DNA of 64,000 nt, from assembly GCA_965198825.1 (NCBI GenBank), contig CBDAQB010000001.1, forward strand, positions 558,001-622,000. The letters run 5' to 3'. The notes beneath the pieces are model-generated. The model was not told where the DNA came from. It did no database searches and was given only the letters and a program-made list of their open reading frames with translations. Source of the stretch: BOG-908 sp965198825. Its GTDB lineage: Bacteria; Pseudomonadota; Alphaproteobacteria; Acetobacterales; Acetobacteraceae. A program made the translations under genes and the position numbers. The first letter of the stretch is position 1. The number at the start of each line of letters is the position of its first letter. This document shows positions 26,216 to 35,366 of the stretch, piece after piece.

Positions 26216-27622
26216 ATGCAGCGTTGGGCAGCGCCTAACCAAGTGCCCAGCCCAAGAACCCAAAAGTTTTTTGCTTCTTTTTTTCAAAAAAGAAGTCCTG
26301 TCTTCCTGTCTCTCCTCGTCACAGCCTGCGCCACCTACACCCGCCTGCCCCTTCCCGCCCAGCCGCCGCTGGCAACGTCGCTAGCGCAATTGAGAACCGC
26401 GGGCGTCGATATCACGCGGCCACTCCCCATAGCGGCTGTGGCGCTGCTTGCGGTGGAAAACAGCCCGGATCTGGCGGCTTTACGGACGCAGCGCGGGGTT
26501 GCGCAGGCGCAGGTGCTGCAGGCGGGCGTGCTTGCCAATCCTTCGGTGACAGGCTCGGTTCTGCCGCTTCTCGCAGGGCCTGCGGGCGCCGGGCCACTCG
26601 GCAGCAGCACCATCGCCTACAATGTCGGCTTCTCCTACGACATCCGGTCGCTGCTGACGCGAGAGCCGCGCAGGCGGGAGGCGGCGGCGAGTGCGCGGGC
26701 GCTGGATGCGAGCCTGCTTTGGCAGGAGTGGCAAACGATCGCGCAGGCACGGCTCTTGTGCGTCGATATCGTGGAGGGTGACCGGCTGCTGGCGGTGCTG
26801 CGGCATGCACAGGCGCTGCTGGACACGCGCGCCGGCGATGCGCGCGCGGCGTTGGCACGCGGCGACACCACGCTCGCAACGGCGGCACCCGACATCTCGG
26901 CCCTGCAGGTTGCAAGGAGTGCGGCGCTGGATCAGGAGCGCCTGCAGCTTGGCAGAAGGCATCAGCTGGATGCGTTGCTTGGTCTTCGGCCGGAGGTAAC
27001 GCTCAGCATAGCGGCCTTTCCCGATCCGCCGCCACTCGATGCCAAATCCGTAGCAGGCGCGCTGGAAACGCTGCCAGAACGTCGGCCCGATCTTGCCGCG
27101 TTGCGGTTCGGTTATGATGCGCAAGATGCCAAGCTGCGCGCCGCCATCCTGTCGCAGTTTCCCAATCTGAGCATTGGGGTGACGGGCGGCAGCGACAATT
27201 CCAACATCCGCAATCTCGGGCCGCAGGTTTCGGTGGAACTGCCGGTGTTCGACCATAACCAGGGGCAGATCGCCATCGAAACGGCGACGCGGGTGCAGTT
27301 GCGCGCGGAGTATGCAAGCCGGCTCGCCGCGGCAGAGGGGCAGGCCGCGGCGATGCTTTCCGAGATTATTGTGCTGCAGGGGCAGATCGGCACGTTGCAG
27401 GGGTCGCTGCCAAGGCTCGAGAGCGAGGCGGCGGTCGCGGCCTCGGCGCAGGCGTCTGGCGATCTGGACGAGCGGACGGCGCTGGACCTGCTGCTGGCGC
27501 CGGTGACCAGGGAGCAGGAGATCGTGACCCTCGAGCAGACGCTGGACGAGCAGCGGGTGGCGCTGGCGACACTGACGGGCGAAGGGTTGCCGCCGCTGAG
27601 CGTACAAGGGGAGGAACGGTGA
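26216..27622 (+). CDS. Outer-membrane efflux lipoprotein, TolC/OprM family
   Basis: A 468-residue reading with the alternating coiled-coil and barrel pattern of RND outer-membrane channels: LRTQRGVAQAQVLQAGVLAN, PERRPDLAALRFGYDAQDAK, AAILSQFPNLSIGVTGGS and VSVELPVFDHNQGQI. A lipobox (LLVTAC) follows a hydrophobic FLSLLVTA, so the mature protein is probably lipidated at that Cys. The residues before it (KFFASFFQKR) are encoded by a half copy of the T-rich inverted repeat. The start could be the ATG at 26216 or the GTG at 26243; neither has a good ribosome-binding site. It is followed by an adaptor pseudogene (GTGA overlap) and an RND pump, forming a tripartite efflux set. Confidence 0.85.
   Translation: MQRWAAPNQVPSPRTQKFFASFFQKRSPVFLSLLVTACATYTRLPLPAQPPLATSLAQLRTAGVDITRPLPIAAVALLAVENSPDLAALRTQRGVAQAQVLQAGVLANPSVTGSVLPLLAGPAGAGPLGSSTIAYNVGFSYDIRSLLTREPRRREAAASARALDASLLWQEWQTIAQARLLCVDIVEGDRLLAVLRHAQALLDTRAGDARAALARGDTTLATAAPDISALQVARSAALDQERLQLGRRHQLDALLGLRPEVTLSIAAFPDPPPLDAKSVAGALETLPERRPDLAALRFGYDAQDAKLRAAILSQFPNLSIGVTGGSDNSNIRNLGPQVSVELPVFDHNQGQIAIETATRVQLRAEYASRLAAAEGQAAAMLSEIIVLQGQIGTLQGSLPRLESEAAVAASAQASGDLDERTALDLLLAPVTREQEIVTLEQTLDEQRVALATLTGEGLPPLSVQGEER
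26262..26295. repeat. Inverted-repeat element, single right arm (copy D)
   Basis: Matches the right arm of copies A-C (AAAAGTTTTTTGCTTCTTTT and onward to AAAAAAGAAG) with no left arm or spacer. It lies inside the 5' end of the TolC-like reading frame and encodes part of its N-terminus. Confidence 0.8.
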
Positions 27623-28688
27623 GGCGCCAAAGTTCAGTGAAGGCTGCGTGCCTGCTCGCCGTGCTCAGCGGCCCGGCGCTGGCCGCCGACGGCGCCGCAC
27701 TGGTGAGCGAGGTTGCGGCCAGGCAAGGGAGCATTCCCGATATCCTCACCGCGTATGGCAGCGCCACCCCGGCGCTCGAGAGCGGGAACGCCATCAGCGA
27801 GCAGCAGGACGGGCGGGTGTCGGCAATCCTGGTGACGCAGGGCGAGCGCGTGCATGCCGGGGACCGGCTGATGGTGTTCGATCTCGCCGCCGCCAGCGTG
27901 AGCGCCTACCAGCAGGCTGTCTCGGCCTACGCGCTGGCGCAGAGCGAACGCTCGCACATTGCGCAATTGCTGGCGGAGAAGCTCGCGACGCGCGACCAGC
28001 TCGCTCAGGCGGAGAAGGCAGTGTCGGACGCGCATGCGACCTTGGACGCGCTGCAGCGGCAGGGAGCGGACCGGCCGCATACGCAGATCACGGCGCCCTA
28101 TACCGGGGTGGTGAACACCATTCCGGTGGCGCCCGGCGACAGGGGACTGCGGGCACCCCGCTGCTGACGCTGACAAGGCTCGATGCCGGAACCGACGCGC
28201 GTGGCGCCGGGATCGATGGTCTGGTGGTGACCGTGGGCGTGGAGCCGGCGATGCACGCGCGGGTGCTACCTGGCCAGGCAGCCCGCCTGCAGCGCTTCGG
28301 CAGTGCGGCGGCAATCGCCGGCCGGGTTTTGCGGGTAGATGGCATCGTCAATCCCAAGACCCGGCTGGTGGATGTCGATATCGGGGTGCCGCCGGGCAGC
28401 GTGCTGTCTGGCGAGAGTTTCGCCGCCGACATCGAAGTGGGGTCATTGCAGGGCTGGATCGTGCCGCATGCTGCGGTGCTGAATGACGAGCATGGCGATT
28501 ATCTGTTCCAGGTGGATGGCGGGAAAGCGGTGCGGGTTGACGTGACCGAGCTTGGCGCGAAGGGCGGGGAGGACGCGGTTTCGGGCAAGCTCGATGGCGA
28601 GCGGCCGGTGGTGGTGGATGGCGCGGCGCAGTTGGCCCAGGGCGATGCTGTAAGGACGGGCGGGGCGCCTGCTGCGCCGGCGCGGTGA
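27619..28688 (+). pseudogene. RND efflux periplasmic adaptor (HlyD/MFP family), frameshifted
   Basis: A GTG at 27619 (RBS GAGG, overlapping the TolC stop) starts a signal peptide (AACLLAVLSGPALAAD). The adaptor body continues with GRVSAILVTQGERVHAGDRL, a helical hairpin, and ITAPYTGVVNTIPVAPGD. The frame then runs into a stop at 28165-28167. The remaining beta-barrel and membrane-proximal domains follow in the -1 frame from GTAGTPLLTLTRLD through VVTVGVEPAMHARVLPGQAA to the stop at 28688. The break lies in a short G run at about 28142-28147 and fits one missing base. A truncated product would lack the pump-contacting domains. Confidence 0.82.
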
Positions 28689-28698
28689 GCCGGCCGGG

Positions 28699-31600
28699 AT
28701 GAGCCTCATCACCGGGCTGCAGCGCCACGCCCGATCGATTGTGGTGGTGGCCCTGGCGCTGGCCATTGCGGGCGCCGTGAGCGCGCTGTCGCTGCCGGTC
28801 GGGCTGTTTCCGCAAGTGTCGTTTCCCCGCGTGGTGATCGATCTCGATGCCGGCAGCCGGCCGGCCGACCAGATGGCATTGCTGGTGACACGTGTGGCGG
28901 AACAGGCGGTGCGAGGGGTGCCCGGCGTGCAGGATGTACGCTCCCACACCACGCGCGGGACAGCGCAGATCTCGGTGGATTTCGGCTGGGGCCGGGACAT
29001 GATCTCCAGCACGCTGCTGATCGATGCGGCCGTGCAGCAGGCACTCCCCGACACGCCGGCGGGTGTGGGTTACCGCGTCAGGCGGATGGACCCGACGGTG
29101 TTCCCGATCATTTCCTACGCACTGACATCACACACGCTGTCGCCGGTGGCGCTGCGCGATTTCGCTCAGTTTCAAGTCGTGCCGCTGCTGTCGGCGGTGC
29201 CGGGGCTCGCGCGCGTGGATGTTCAGGGCGGCGCCGTGGCGGAGGTTCAGGTGGAGGCGGACCCGCACCGGCTCGCGGCTTATGGTTTGAGCCTCGGCGA
29301 TCTCGGGACGGCGATTGCCAACGGAAACGTTCTGCAGGCGGTCGGACAGTTACAGGATCGCAGCAAGCTGTTTCTCGTCCTTGTCGATCACAGCCTGCAT
29401 GCGGCGGCCGATGTCGGCAATGTGGTGGTGCGGGGCGATCCTGGCGGCATCGTCCGTCTGCGCGATGTGGCGACAGTGCGGCCGGGGGTGGTGCCGCAGT
29501 ATCTGGGGGTGGAGGAGGACGGCGAACCAGCCGTGCTGTTTAATGTCTATGAGCAGCCGGACGGAAATGCGGTGCAGGTGGCGGGCGTGGTGCGGCAGAA
29601 GCTCGCGACGCTGCACTTGCCTTCAGGGGTGACGATCAAGAACTGGTACGATCAGAGCGTGCTGGTGACGCAATCTTTGACCAGCGTGCGCGATGCCGTG
29701 CTGATCGGCCTGGGGCTCGCAGCGCTCGTGCTGTTCGCCTTTCTGCGCAATCTGCGAGTGACCGCGATTGCCGTCATCGTGGTGCCGGCGACACTAGCCG
29801 CAACCATCCTGGTTCTCTCCGTGCTCGGCTTGAGCTTCAACATCATGACGCTCGGCGGCATTGCGGCGGCAGTCGGACTGCTGATCGACGACGTGATCGT
29901 CATGGTGGAGCATATTGCGCGGCGCGCGGGCGCCCGCATGGAAGGGCGGGCAGGGGGGCGGGATGCTGTGCTGCCGGCCATGCTGGAATTCATGCGCCCA
30001 CTCACCGGCTCAAGCTTGGCGACCTTGATCGTGTTCCTGCCCTTAAGCTTTCTCTCCGGCGTAACCGGCGCGTTTTCGCGTGCGCTGTCCATCACCATGG
30101 GCGCAGCGCTGCTGATCTCCTATTTGATGACAGCCTTTGTGGTGCCGGTTCTGGCGCAACGACTGATCGATTTCGGGCGCTGGCACGATCCGGGGCAGGC
30201 CGGGCAGGGCTGGCTCGCGCGACGCCACACTGCTGTGCTCGATGCCCTGTTCAGGCGCCCCTGGATCCTCGCGGTGGCGTTGCTTCCAGTGCTGGCCATG
30301 GGTTTTGTCAGCTACAGCCGGGTGCAAACCGGGTTCATGCCGAAAGTGGACGAAGGAGGGTTTGTGATGGATTACTACACGCCCTCGGGTACGTCGTTGA
30401 TCGAGACGCAGCGAGTGATGGCGCAAGTCGATGCCATCCTGCACGCGCAACCGGAGGTGGAGACATTTTCGCGCAGGCTCGGGACCGGGCTCGGCGGCGA
30501 TCTCGGCGAGAGCTATCATGGGGATTACTTTGTAAGGCTGACGGCGTCGCATGCGCGGCCGACGGAGGTGGTCATGGCTGCGGTACTCGCCGCCGTGGAG
30601 CACCAGGTGCCGGGGGTTCAGATCGAGACGGCGCAGTTGATGGAGGATCTGATCGGCGACCTCACCGCCGTGCCGCAGCCGGTCGAGATCAAGCTCTATG
30701 CCAACGATTTCAGCACCCTCATCACGACCGCCACAAAACTTGCCGCCGCCGTCAGCAAAGTCGACGGGATCGTCGAAGTGAAAGACGGGGTGATGCTGGC
30801 CGGCGACGCGCTCGATCTCCACATCGATCCGGCAGCGGCGGCCGTGGAAGGCACCTCGGTCGAGGATATCGACCAAGCGGTGCAAAATGCGCTCGAGGGC
30901 CGTGTGGTGACGCAATTGCCAGACGCGACGAAATCGACCGGGGTGCGCGTCCATCTGCCGGGCGCGCTCGGCCTGCGCGAGCGCGCCCTCGGCGGCTTGC
31001 CTGTGCGAGCGCCGGACGGGCATGTGTTTCCACTTGGCCGGGTAGCGGAAATCGTTGCGGTCACCGGACAGCCGGAGATTTCGCGGGACAATCTTCAACA
31101 GATGGTGGCGGTCACAGGCCGCATCGAAGGCCGCGGCCTGGGCGCTGCAATCGGCGACGTCACTGCGATCCTGGCGCGGCCGGGCATGCTGCCGCCGGGC
31201 GTGCGATACGAACTCGGCGGCCTCTACCAGCAACAGCAGATCGCCTTCGCCGGCCTCACCCGGGTTTTCGCCGCGGCATTAATCGCGGAGTTCATTCTGC
31301 TCCTGTTACTCTACGAACAATTCTGGCTGCCGGTGATCGTCATTGCCGCGTCGCTATTATCTACCACCGCGGTGTTCACCGAACTGTGGATGACCGGTGT
31401 TGAGCTGAACATCACGGCGCTCATGGGCATGACCATGATCATCGGCATCGGCACGGAAATGGCGATTTTCTACGTGTCGGAATATGCTGAATTGCTGAAG
31501 TGCATGCCTCAGCGGCAGGCGTTGCGCGAGGCGAGCCGGAACCGGCTGCGTCCCATTACGATGACGACGCTGGCTGCTATCCTGACGCTCATGCCACTGG

Positions 31601-31773
31601 CTTTTGCCATCGGCGCGGGTTCCGGCATTCAGCAACCGCTCGCGATTGCAGTGATTGCCGGTCTGCTTTTGCAATACCCGCTTGTGCTTGTCGCCATGCC
31701 GATCGCTATCGGGCTGACGGTGCCAAGGAAAAGCACTGCGTCCACCTTGAGCGAGGAGCATTCGGTTCGCTAG
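28699..31773 (+). CDS. RND-family efflux permease (AcrB/CusA-like)
   Basis: A 1024-residue inner-membrane pump with the standard two-fold layout: one N-terminal helix, a large periplasmic loop, six helices, a second loop, then six helices. The proton-relay Asp pair is present in AAAVGLLIDDVIVMVEHIAR, and later GMTMIIGIGTEMAIFYVSEY and RPITMTTLAAILTLMPLAFA are conserved. It should export a substrate by proton antiport with the neighbouring TolC-like channel and adaptor. The adaptor is frameshifted, so the set may be inactive unless another adaptor substitutes. Substrate class (drug versus metal) cannot be decided; the sequence is nearer the HAE-like than the CusA-like group by eye only. Confidence 0.92.
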   Translation: MSLITGLQRHARSIVVVALALAIAGAVSALSLPVGLFPQVSFPRVVIDLDAGSRPADQMALLVTRVAEQAVRGVPGVQDVRSHTTRGTAQISVDFGWGRDMISSTLLIDAAVQQALPDTPAGVGYRVRRMDPTVFPIISYALTSHTLSPVALRDFAQFQVVPLLSAVPGLARVDVQGGAVAEVQVEADPHRLAAYGLSLGDLGTAIANGNVLQAVGQLQDRSKLFLVLVDHSLHAAADVGNVVVRGDPGGIVRLRDVATVRPGVVPQYLGVEEDGEPAVLFNVYEQPDGNAVQVAGVVRQKLATLHLPSGVTIKNWYDQSVLVTQSLTSVRDAVLIGLGLAALVLFAFLRNLRVTAIAVIVVPATLAATILVLSVLGLSFNIMTLGGIAAAVGLLIDDVIVMVEHIARRAGARMEGRAGGRDAVLPAMLEFMRPLTGSSLATLIVFLPLSFLSGVTGAFSRALSITMGAALLISYLMTAFVVPVLAQRLIDFGRWHDPGQAGQGWLARRHTAVLDALFRRPWILAVALLPVLAMGFVSYSRVQTGFMPKVDEGGFVMDYYTPSGTSLIETQRVMAQVDAILHAQPEVETFSRRLGTGLGGDLGESYHGDYFVRLTASHARPTEVVMAAVLAAVEHQVPGVQIETAQLMEDLIGDLTAVPQPVEIKLYANDFSTLITTATKLAAAVSKVDGIVEVKDGVMLAGDALDLHIDPAAAAVEGTSVEDIDQAVQNALEGRVVTQLPDATKSTGVRVHLPGALGLRERALGGLPVRAPDGHVFPLGRVAEIVAVTGQPEISRDNLQQMVAVTGRIEGRGLGAAIGDVTAILARPGMLPPGVRYELGGLYQQQQIAFAGLTRVFAAALIAEFILLLLLYEQFWLPVIVIAASLLSTTAVFTELWMTGVELNITALMGMTMIIGIGTEMAIFYVSEYAELLKCMPQRQALREASRNRLRPITMTTLAAILTLMPLAFAIGAGSGIQQPLAIAVIAGLLLQYPLVLVAMPIAIGLTVPRKSTASTLSEEHSVR

Positions 31774-31788
31774 TGTTCTGCACATAGG

Positions 31789-32178
31789 CTAGGCATGTGC
31801 GGTGGGCGTCACCAATGCCGCGCAGGTTTGGGCAGATTTAGCCTGCGCCTCAGGCGGCGTCGCAGGCGTGAAGCCATCGTCGATCGACTTGCCAAAAGCA
31901 TCGTTGACGAAGATCAGGCTATAGAGGGGCTGAGTCGCAAGGTCATCCGGGCCGGCCGACTTCAAGGTGCCGCAAACCATGCGGGCCGTGTCGCTGAGAT
32001 CTGCGGAGAGCAACGGGCTTTGCCTTACGGTAAACCTGGCGTTCTCCGACGGTTCGGACGCGATGCGCGCCTTGAAAGCAGATGCTAGACTAGGATGCGA
32101 CCATTGCCAGGAGGCCGCAGCCGCCCACACTTCAACTGCAAGCACCATTGGCGCGATGCCAATGACGATATTACGCAT
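31789..32178 (-). CDS. Small exported protein of unknown function
   Basis: From the ATG at 32178 a 129-residue protein begins MRNIVIGIAPMVLAVEVWAA, a signal peptide or membrane anchor. Two Cys (CGTLK and TCAAL) could form a disulfide outside the cytoplasm. No domain is recognised. It ends 15 bases from the convergent RND gene. Composition (Ala, Ser, Thr rich, normal codon use) supports a real gene. Confidence 0.6.
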   Translation of the reverse strand: MRNIVIGIAPMVLAVEVWAAAASWQWSHPSLASAFKARIASEPSENARFTVRQSPLLSADLSDTARMVCGTLKSAGPDDLATQPLYSLIFVNDAFGKSIDDGFTPATPPEAQAKSAQTCAALVTPTAHA

Positions 32179-32343
32179 TGTCGCGCTCCACACCGGTCGC
32201 CAGGGCAACGTTACCGAACGTGCTTTGCTGTCCCGCGACACTGTTCACCATTTAACAGCGCAGCACGGTTTCTTGTAAAAGGAAACCGAGAAGCCAAGCT
32301 CCCAAGGCGAAAGTCTAGTCTCCTTTCGTGATGAGAGACTTCC

Positions 32344-33882
32344 CTACGCAGCCGCAGTCCTGCCGATGAGCCGTTTGAAAAGACCCGGCCGACGCGGCGA
32401 GAGAACCGACGGTATCTCGTCGGCAGAAGCAAGCCGATCATCCGCAACGGGCGCCAGCAGCCGTTCGAGCAAACCCGCCATCGGCTGATCGATCCCGGCC
32501 AGCATGGGCATGGTGCGTCGGGCGACGCGCGAGCTTTCCAGATCATGCCCCATCTCCAGCCGGCAGCCGCGCGCGGCCGCCGCCAGCATCAATCCCAGGC
32601 TGTACAGGTCGGAACGGCTATCGACCACAGCCGGCCGCCCGGCGAGTTGCTCGGGCGAGGCCCAGGAGAACTTGCCTGCAAAATCCAGCTGGCGGTGCAC
32701 GTCGCGCTGGTCGCTGTGTCGGCGCGCCAGACCGAAATCGATGATGGTGGCGGCGGCACAACTATCCTCCACCAGGATGATGTTGTCCGGCGAAATGTCC
32801 TGATGGACGATGCCTGCGGCGTGGATGGCGGCCAGGCCACGCGCGAGCCGCAACGCCAGTGCGAACAGATCCGCATCCGACAGACGGCCTTCGCGCAGCC
32901 GCATCGAGAGCGTGCGGCCGCGCAGATAATCCATCACCAGCATCGGTCTGCCGTCCGTATCGCGCAGCAAATCCTGGCAGCCGACCACCGCTTCGTGCCG
33001 CACGCATTGCAGCAGCCGCGCCTCTTCCAGCATCAGGGTCAGCATGGTGGAATCCAGCGCATAGCGCGGCAGCAGAATCTTGATCGCCTGCTCAGTTCTC
33101 AAATCACGATGGCGGGTTCGATAGATTTCGCCAACCCCACCGCGGGCGATGAGTGCGCGCACGACGTAGGTGTTGGCGAGCACCTGCTCCGGCTGCAGCA
33201 CGGTGTCAGCCGCCCAGTCAGCCGCGGGCATGCCCTGTGTGGCCACGCGGGCAATGGTGTCGCGCGCAGCGGCGGCCAGCGTCCGGAACTCGTCGGCCGA
33301 ACGCAACCGGCCATGCTCGTCCTGGCGAAGGCCGCCGATGAAGGCGCCAAGCAGCCCCTCGAACCAGCTGCCGTCATCTGCGCCGGCCGGCAACAATGCC
33401 GGCACAAGCTCGGTGACGTCCGTCGTGTCCACGCCGTCGAATGCTGCGCTCATGTTGCCGCCGGATCCTGGCGGCGCCTCCGGCGGCACAAAGCCAGCGC
33501 TGGCCGCCGGATCCGCCTCTTTGCCAGCGTCACTGGCCTGGACGATGGCGGCGGCCTGCACGATGGCGGTGGATTCGTCATCGTCGGGTGCCGCATCGCC
33601 AACCAGGATCGTGGTTGGATCCTCCGGGTCTATGCCGCCCCCCTCGATTCCCGCTTGACCGGGCTCGTCGTTAAGCGGTGCCTTTACGATGGCCGTGGGT
33701 TCGTCATCCTCGGCAGCGGCATCGGCCTGCAAAGACGTGCCCGGCGCTTCGGGTTCGGGGCCGGGCTCGGCGAGCACAATCCTGGTGCGCTCCTCATCTT
33801 CCTGATCGAGTGCGCCTGGCAACGTCCACCCCGCCTCGTCTTCCGGCGAGCCTTGCGCTGCGCTCCCGGCGGCTGCGGTCAT
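32344..33882 (-). CDS. ppkA: T6SS-associated serine/threonine protein kinase PpkA
   Basis: Start chosen at the ATG at 33882, which overlaps the stop of the upstream tagF-pppA gene (ATGA), giving 512 residues. Residues 1-160 are an acidic linker with repeated Thr motifs: ERTRIV (Thr33), EPTAIV (Thr63), DPTTILV (Thr90/91) and ESTAIV (Thr105). The kinase domain (about 238-490) has the glycine loop ARGGVGEIY, Lys268 in AIKIL, a catalytic loop reading VHQDISPDN with HQD instead of HRD, and an intact DFG (382-384). Known PpkA proteins phosphorylate T6SS parts that FHA proteins then bind, switching secretion on. It is the last gene of the tss operon. Confidence 0.9.
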   Translation of the reverse strand: MTAAAGSAAQGSPEDEAGWTLPGALDQEDEERTRIVLAEPGPEPEAPGTSLQADAAAEDDEPTAIVKAPLNDEPGQAGIEGGGIDPEDPTTILVGDAAPDDDESTAIVQAAAIVQASDAGKEADPAASAGFVPPEAPPGSGGNMSAAFDGVDTTDVTELVPALLPAGADDGSWFEGLLGAFIGGLRQDEHGRLRSADEFRTLAAAARDTIARVATQGMPAADWAADTVLQPEQVLANTYVVRALIARGGVGEIYRTRHRDLRTEQAIKILLPRYALDSTMLTLMLEEARLLQCVRHEAVVGCQDLLRDTDGRPMLVMDYLRGRTLSMRLREGRLSDADLFALALRLARGLAAIHAAGIVHQDISPDNIILVEDSCAAATIIDFGLARRHSDQRDVHRQLDFAGKFSWASPEQLAGRPAVVDSRSDLYSLGLMLAAAARGCRLEMGHDLESSRVARRTMPMLAGIDQPMAGLLERLLAPVADDRLASADEIPSVLSPRRPGLFKRLIGRTAAA

Positions 33883-35366
33883 GAAGGCGGGTAGAGAACG
33901 ACGACGAGCGAGACGTTGTCGCGCGCTCCGCTCACGAGCGCATCCTGCAACAAAGTGTCTGCCATCTGCTCCATGCGCGACCCCGCCATCGTGGCGGCAA
34001 TCGCCTCGTCGTCGAGTGCCTTGATGAGCCCGTCGCTGCACAGCAGGAAACAATCGCCGGGCTCCAGCTGGCCATGCAAATGCTCCAGAAAGAGCACGTC
34101 TTCGGCCCCGACCGCATGTGTCACGGCGCCGCCCTTGGACAGCGCATGGTCCTTGGTCAGGCACGCCAGCTTGCCGTCACGCCAACGGTAGCCGCGGCTG
34201 TCACCCGACCAGAGCAGGCAGAAATGTCCGCCGTAAGCCAGCAGCGCTACGACGGTGGAGGCCGTGATAGCCTTGTCCGCAATGGTGGCCGCTCGCGACC
34301 GCAAGGCGGCGTTCGCCGACCTTAGCAACTCGTGCAACTCGTCAACGGCGCCCCCAAAACTAAGAGGCGCCAAAAACCCGTCCAGGTGGTCGATCACCGT
34401 GCTGCTGGCTTCGGCAGCCGCTTCATGGCCGCCGACACCATCGGCCACGGCCCACAGGCCCAGGTCGGCCCGCAGCAATATCGCGTCCTCGTTGACCCGG
34501 CGTTTGGTGCCGGGATGGCTGCGGCCAGCCGATGGCAGTACGGCGGTCGGCTTGAGCATCAGCACCGGCATGTCCTCGAGCGTCGCCTGGCCGTCGCCAG
34601 GGCGCGCCCAACCCCACTCGTCCCATTGGCCATCGAGGAAGGCCGCGAAATTGGCAGGCGCGGGAAGGCCGGCGCTCATCAGAACGGAGGGATGCACCCG
34701 CTCGGAGCCGAGCGTCCACCAAAGGCTGAACGGGACATTGCCGCCTGTGAGCACCTGATCGAGGATGCGCGCATAGGTCGGTGCCATGTCGCCGCCCTCG
34801 CTCAGCTCCATGCGCAGCGCGCCGCCGCTTCTGTCGTCGCCAGCCCGGGCGTAGGCGGGCACGCCTATGGCCACAACGTCGGCGTCGAAGCCGTCGAAGT
34901 CGAAATCATCGTCCAGCGAACGCAGGATCACGTCTTCCGCCGCGTCGAACCAGCTGCGCGCGCTCTGGAACATGCTGCCAGGCGACAGGCAGCCTGGCAG
35001 CTGAGCCGCGACCACCAAAGGAAAATACCGTCCCACCCGGTCCACGCTCGGCATCATCACGCCCAGCGTCGGCACTGCCCCGCAGAGGCCGGGGCCCAGG
35101 ATGAACCGCCATATGGGGGTGTTGAGATAGGCCGGCAGCCAGGCGGGTCCGAGCTGCCGCTTGCTGGTAGCGATTGAGCGCTGCAGCCAATCGTCGAACT
35201 GCGTCCGGAAAGCCTGGTCCAGCCTGCGGCCGACGAAATCACCACGCGCCGGAAGCTTGCCGAAGAACCCTGGCTGCGCGGGCGCCTCCGACGTGACCTG
35301 CCCGCCGCTTAACGACGGCATGACCGGCCGCGGGCTGCCAAGGCCTTCCCCGTCACCCGGCGCCAT
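33879..35366 (-). CDS. TagF domain fused to PP2C-type phosphatase (TagF-PppA)
   Basis: The ATG at 35366 overlaps the tssM stop (TGATG). About 495 residues in two parts. The N-terminal TagF domain carries FFGKLPARGDFVGRRL, IWRFILGPGLCG and VGRYFPLVV. The C-terminal PP2C phosphatase carries SHPGTKRRVNEDAILL, AVADGVGGHEAA, LLCSDGLIKAL and GARDNVSLVV, i.e. the metal-binding Asp residues of the family. PppA removes the phosphothreonine added by PpkA, and TagF is a post-translational repressor of T6SS. The fused form is known from Agrobacterium and fits the Agrobacterium-like layout of this cluster. It should keep the system off until the kinase pathway is stimulated. Confidence 0.93.
   Translation of the reverse strand: MAPGDGEGLGSPRPVMPSLSGGQVTSEAPAQPGFFGKLPARGDFVGRRLDQAFRTQFDDWLQRSIATSKRQLGPAWLPAYLNTPIWRFILGPGLCGAVPTLGVMMPSVDRVGRYFPLVVAAQLPGCLSPGSMFQSARSWFDAAEDVILRSLDDDFDFDGFDADVVAIGVPAYARAGDDRSGGALRMELSEGGDMAPTYARILDQVLTGGNVPFSLWWTLGSERVHPSVLMSAGLPAPANFAAFLDGQWDEWGWARPGDGQATLEDMPVLMLKPTAVLPSAGRSHPGTKRRVNEDAILLRADLGLWAVADGVGGHEAAAEASSTVIDHLDGFLAPLSFGGAVDELHELLRSANAALRSRAATIADKAITASTVVALLAYGGHFCLLWSGDSRGYRWRDGKLACLTKDHALSKGGAVTHAVGAEDVLFLEHLHGQLEPGDCFLLCSDGLIKALDDEAIAATMAGSRMEQMADTLLQDALVSGARDNVSLVVVLYPPS

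Noticed and set aside
32545..33894. Plus-strand frame of about 450 codons
   Set aside because: Antisense to ppkA, whose kinase motifs are clear; the plus reading has no domain.
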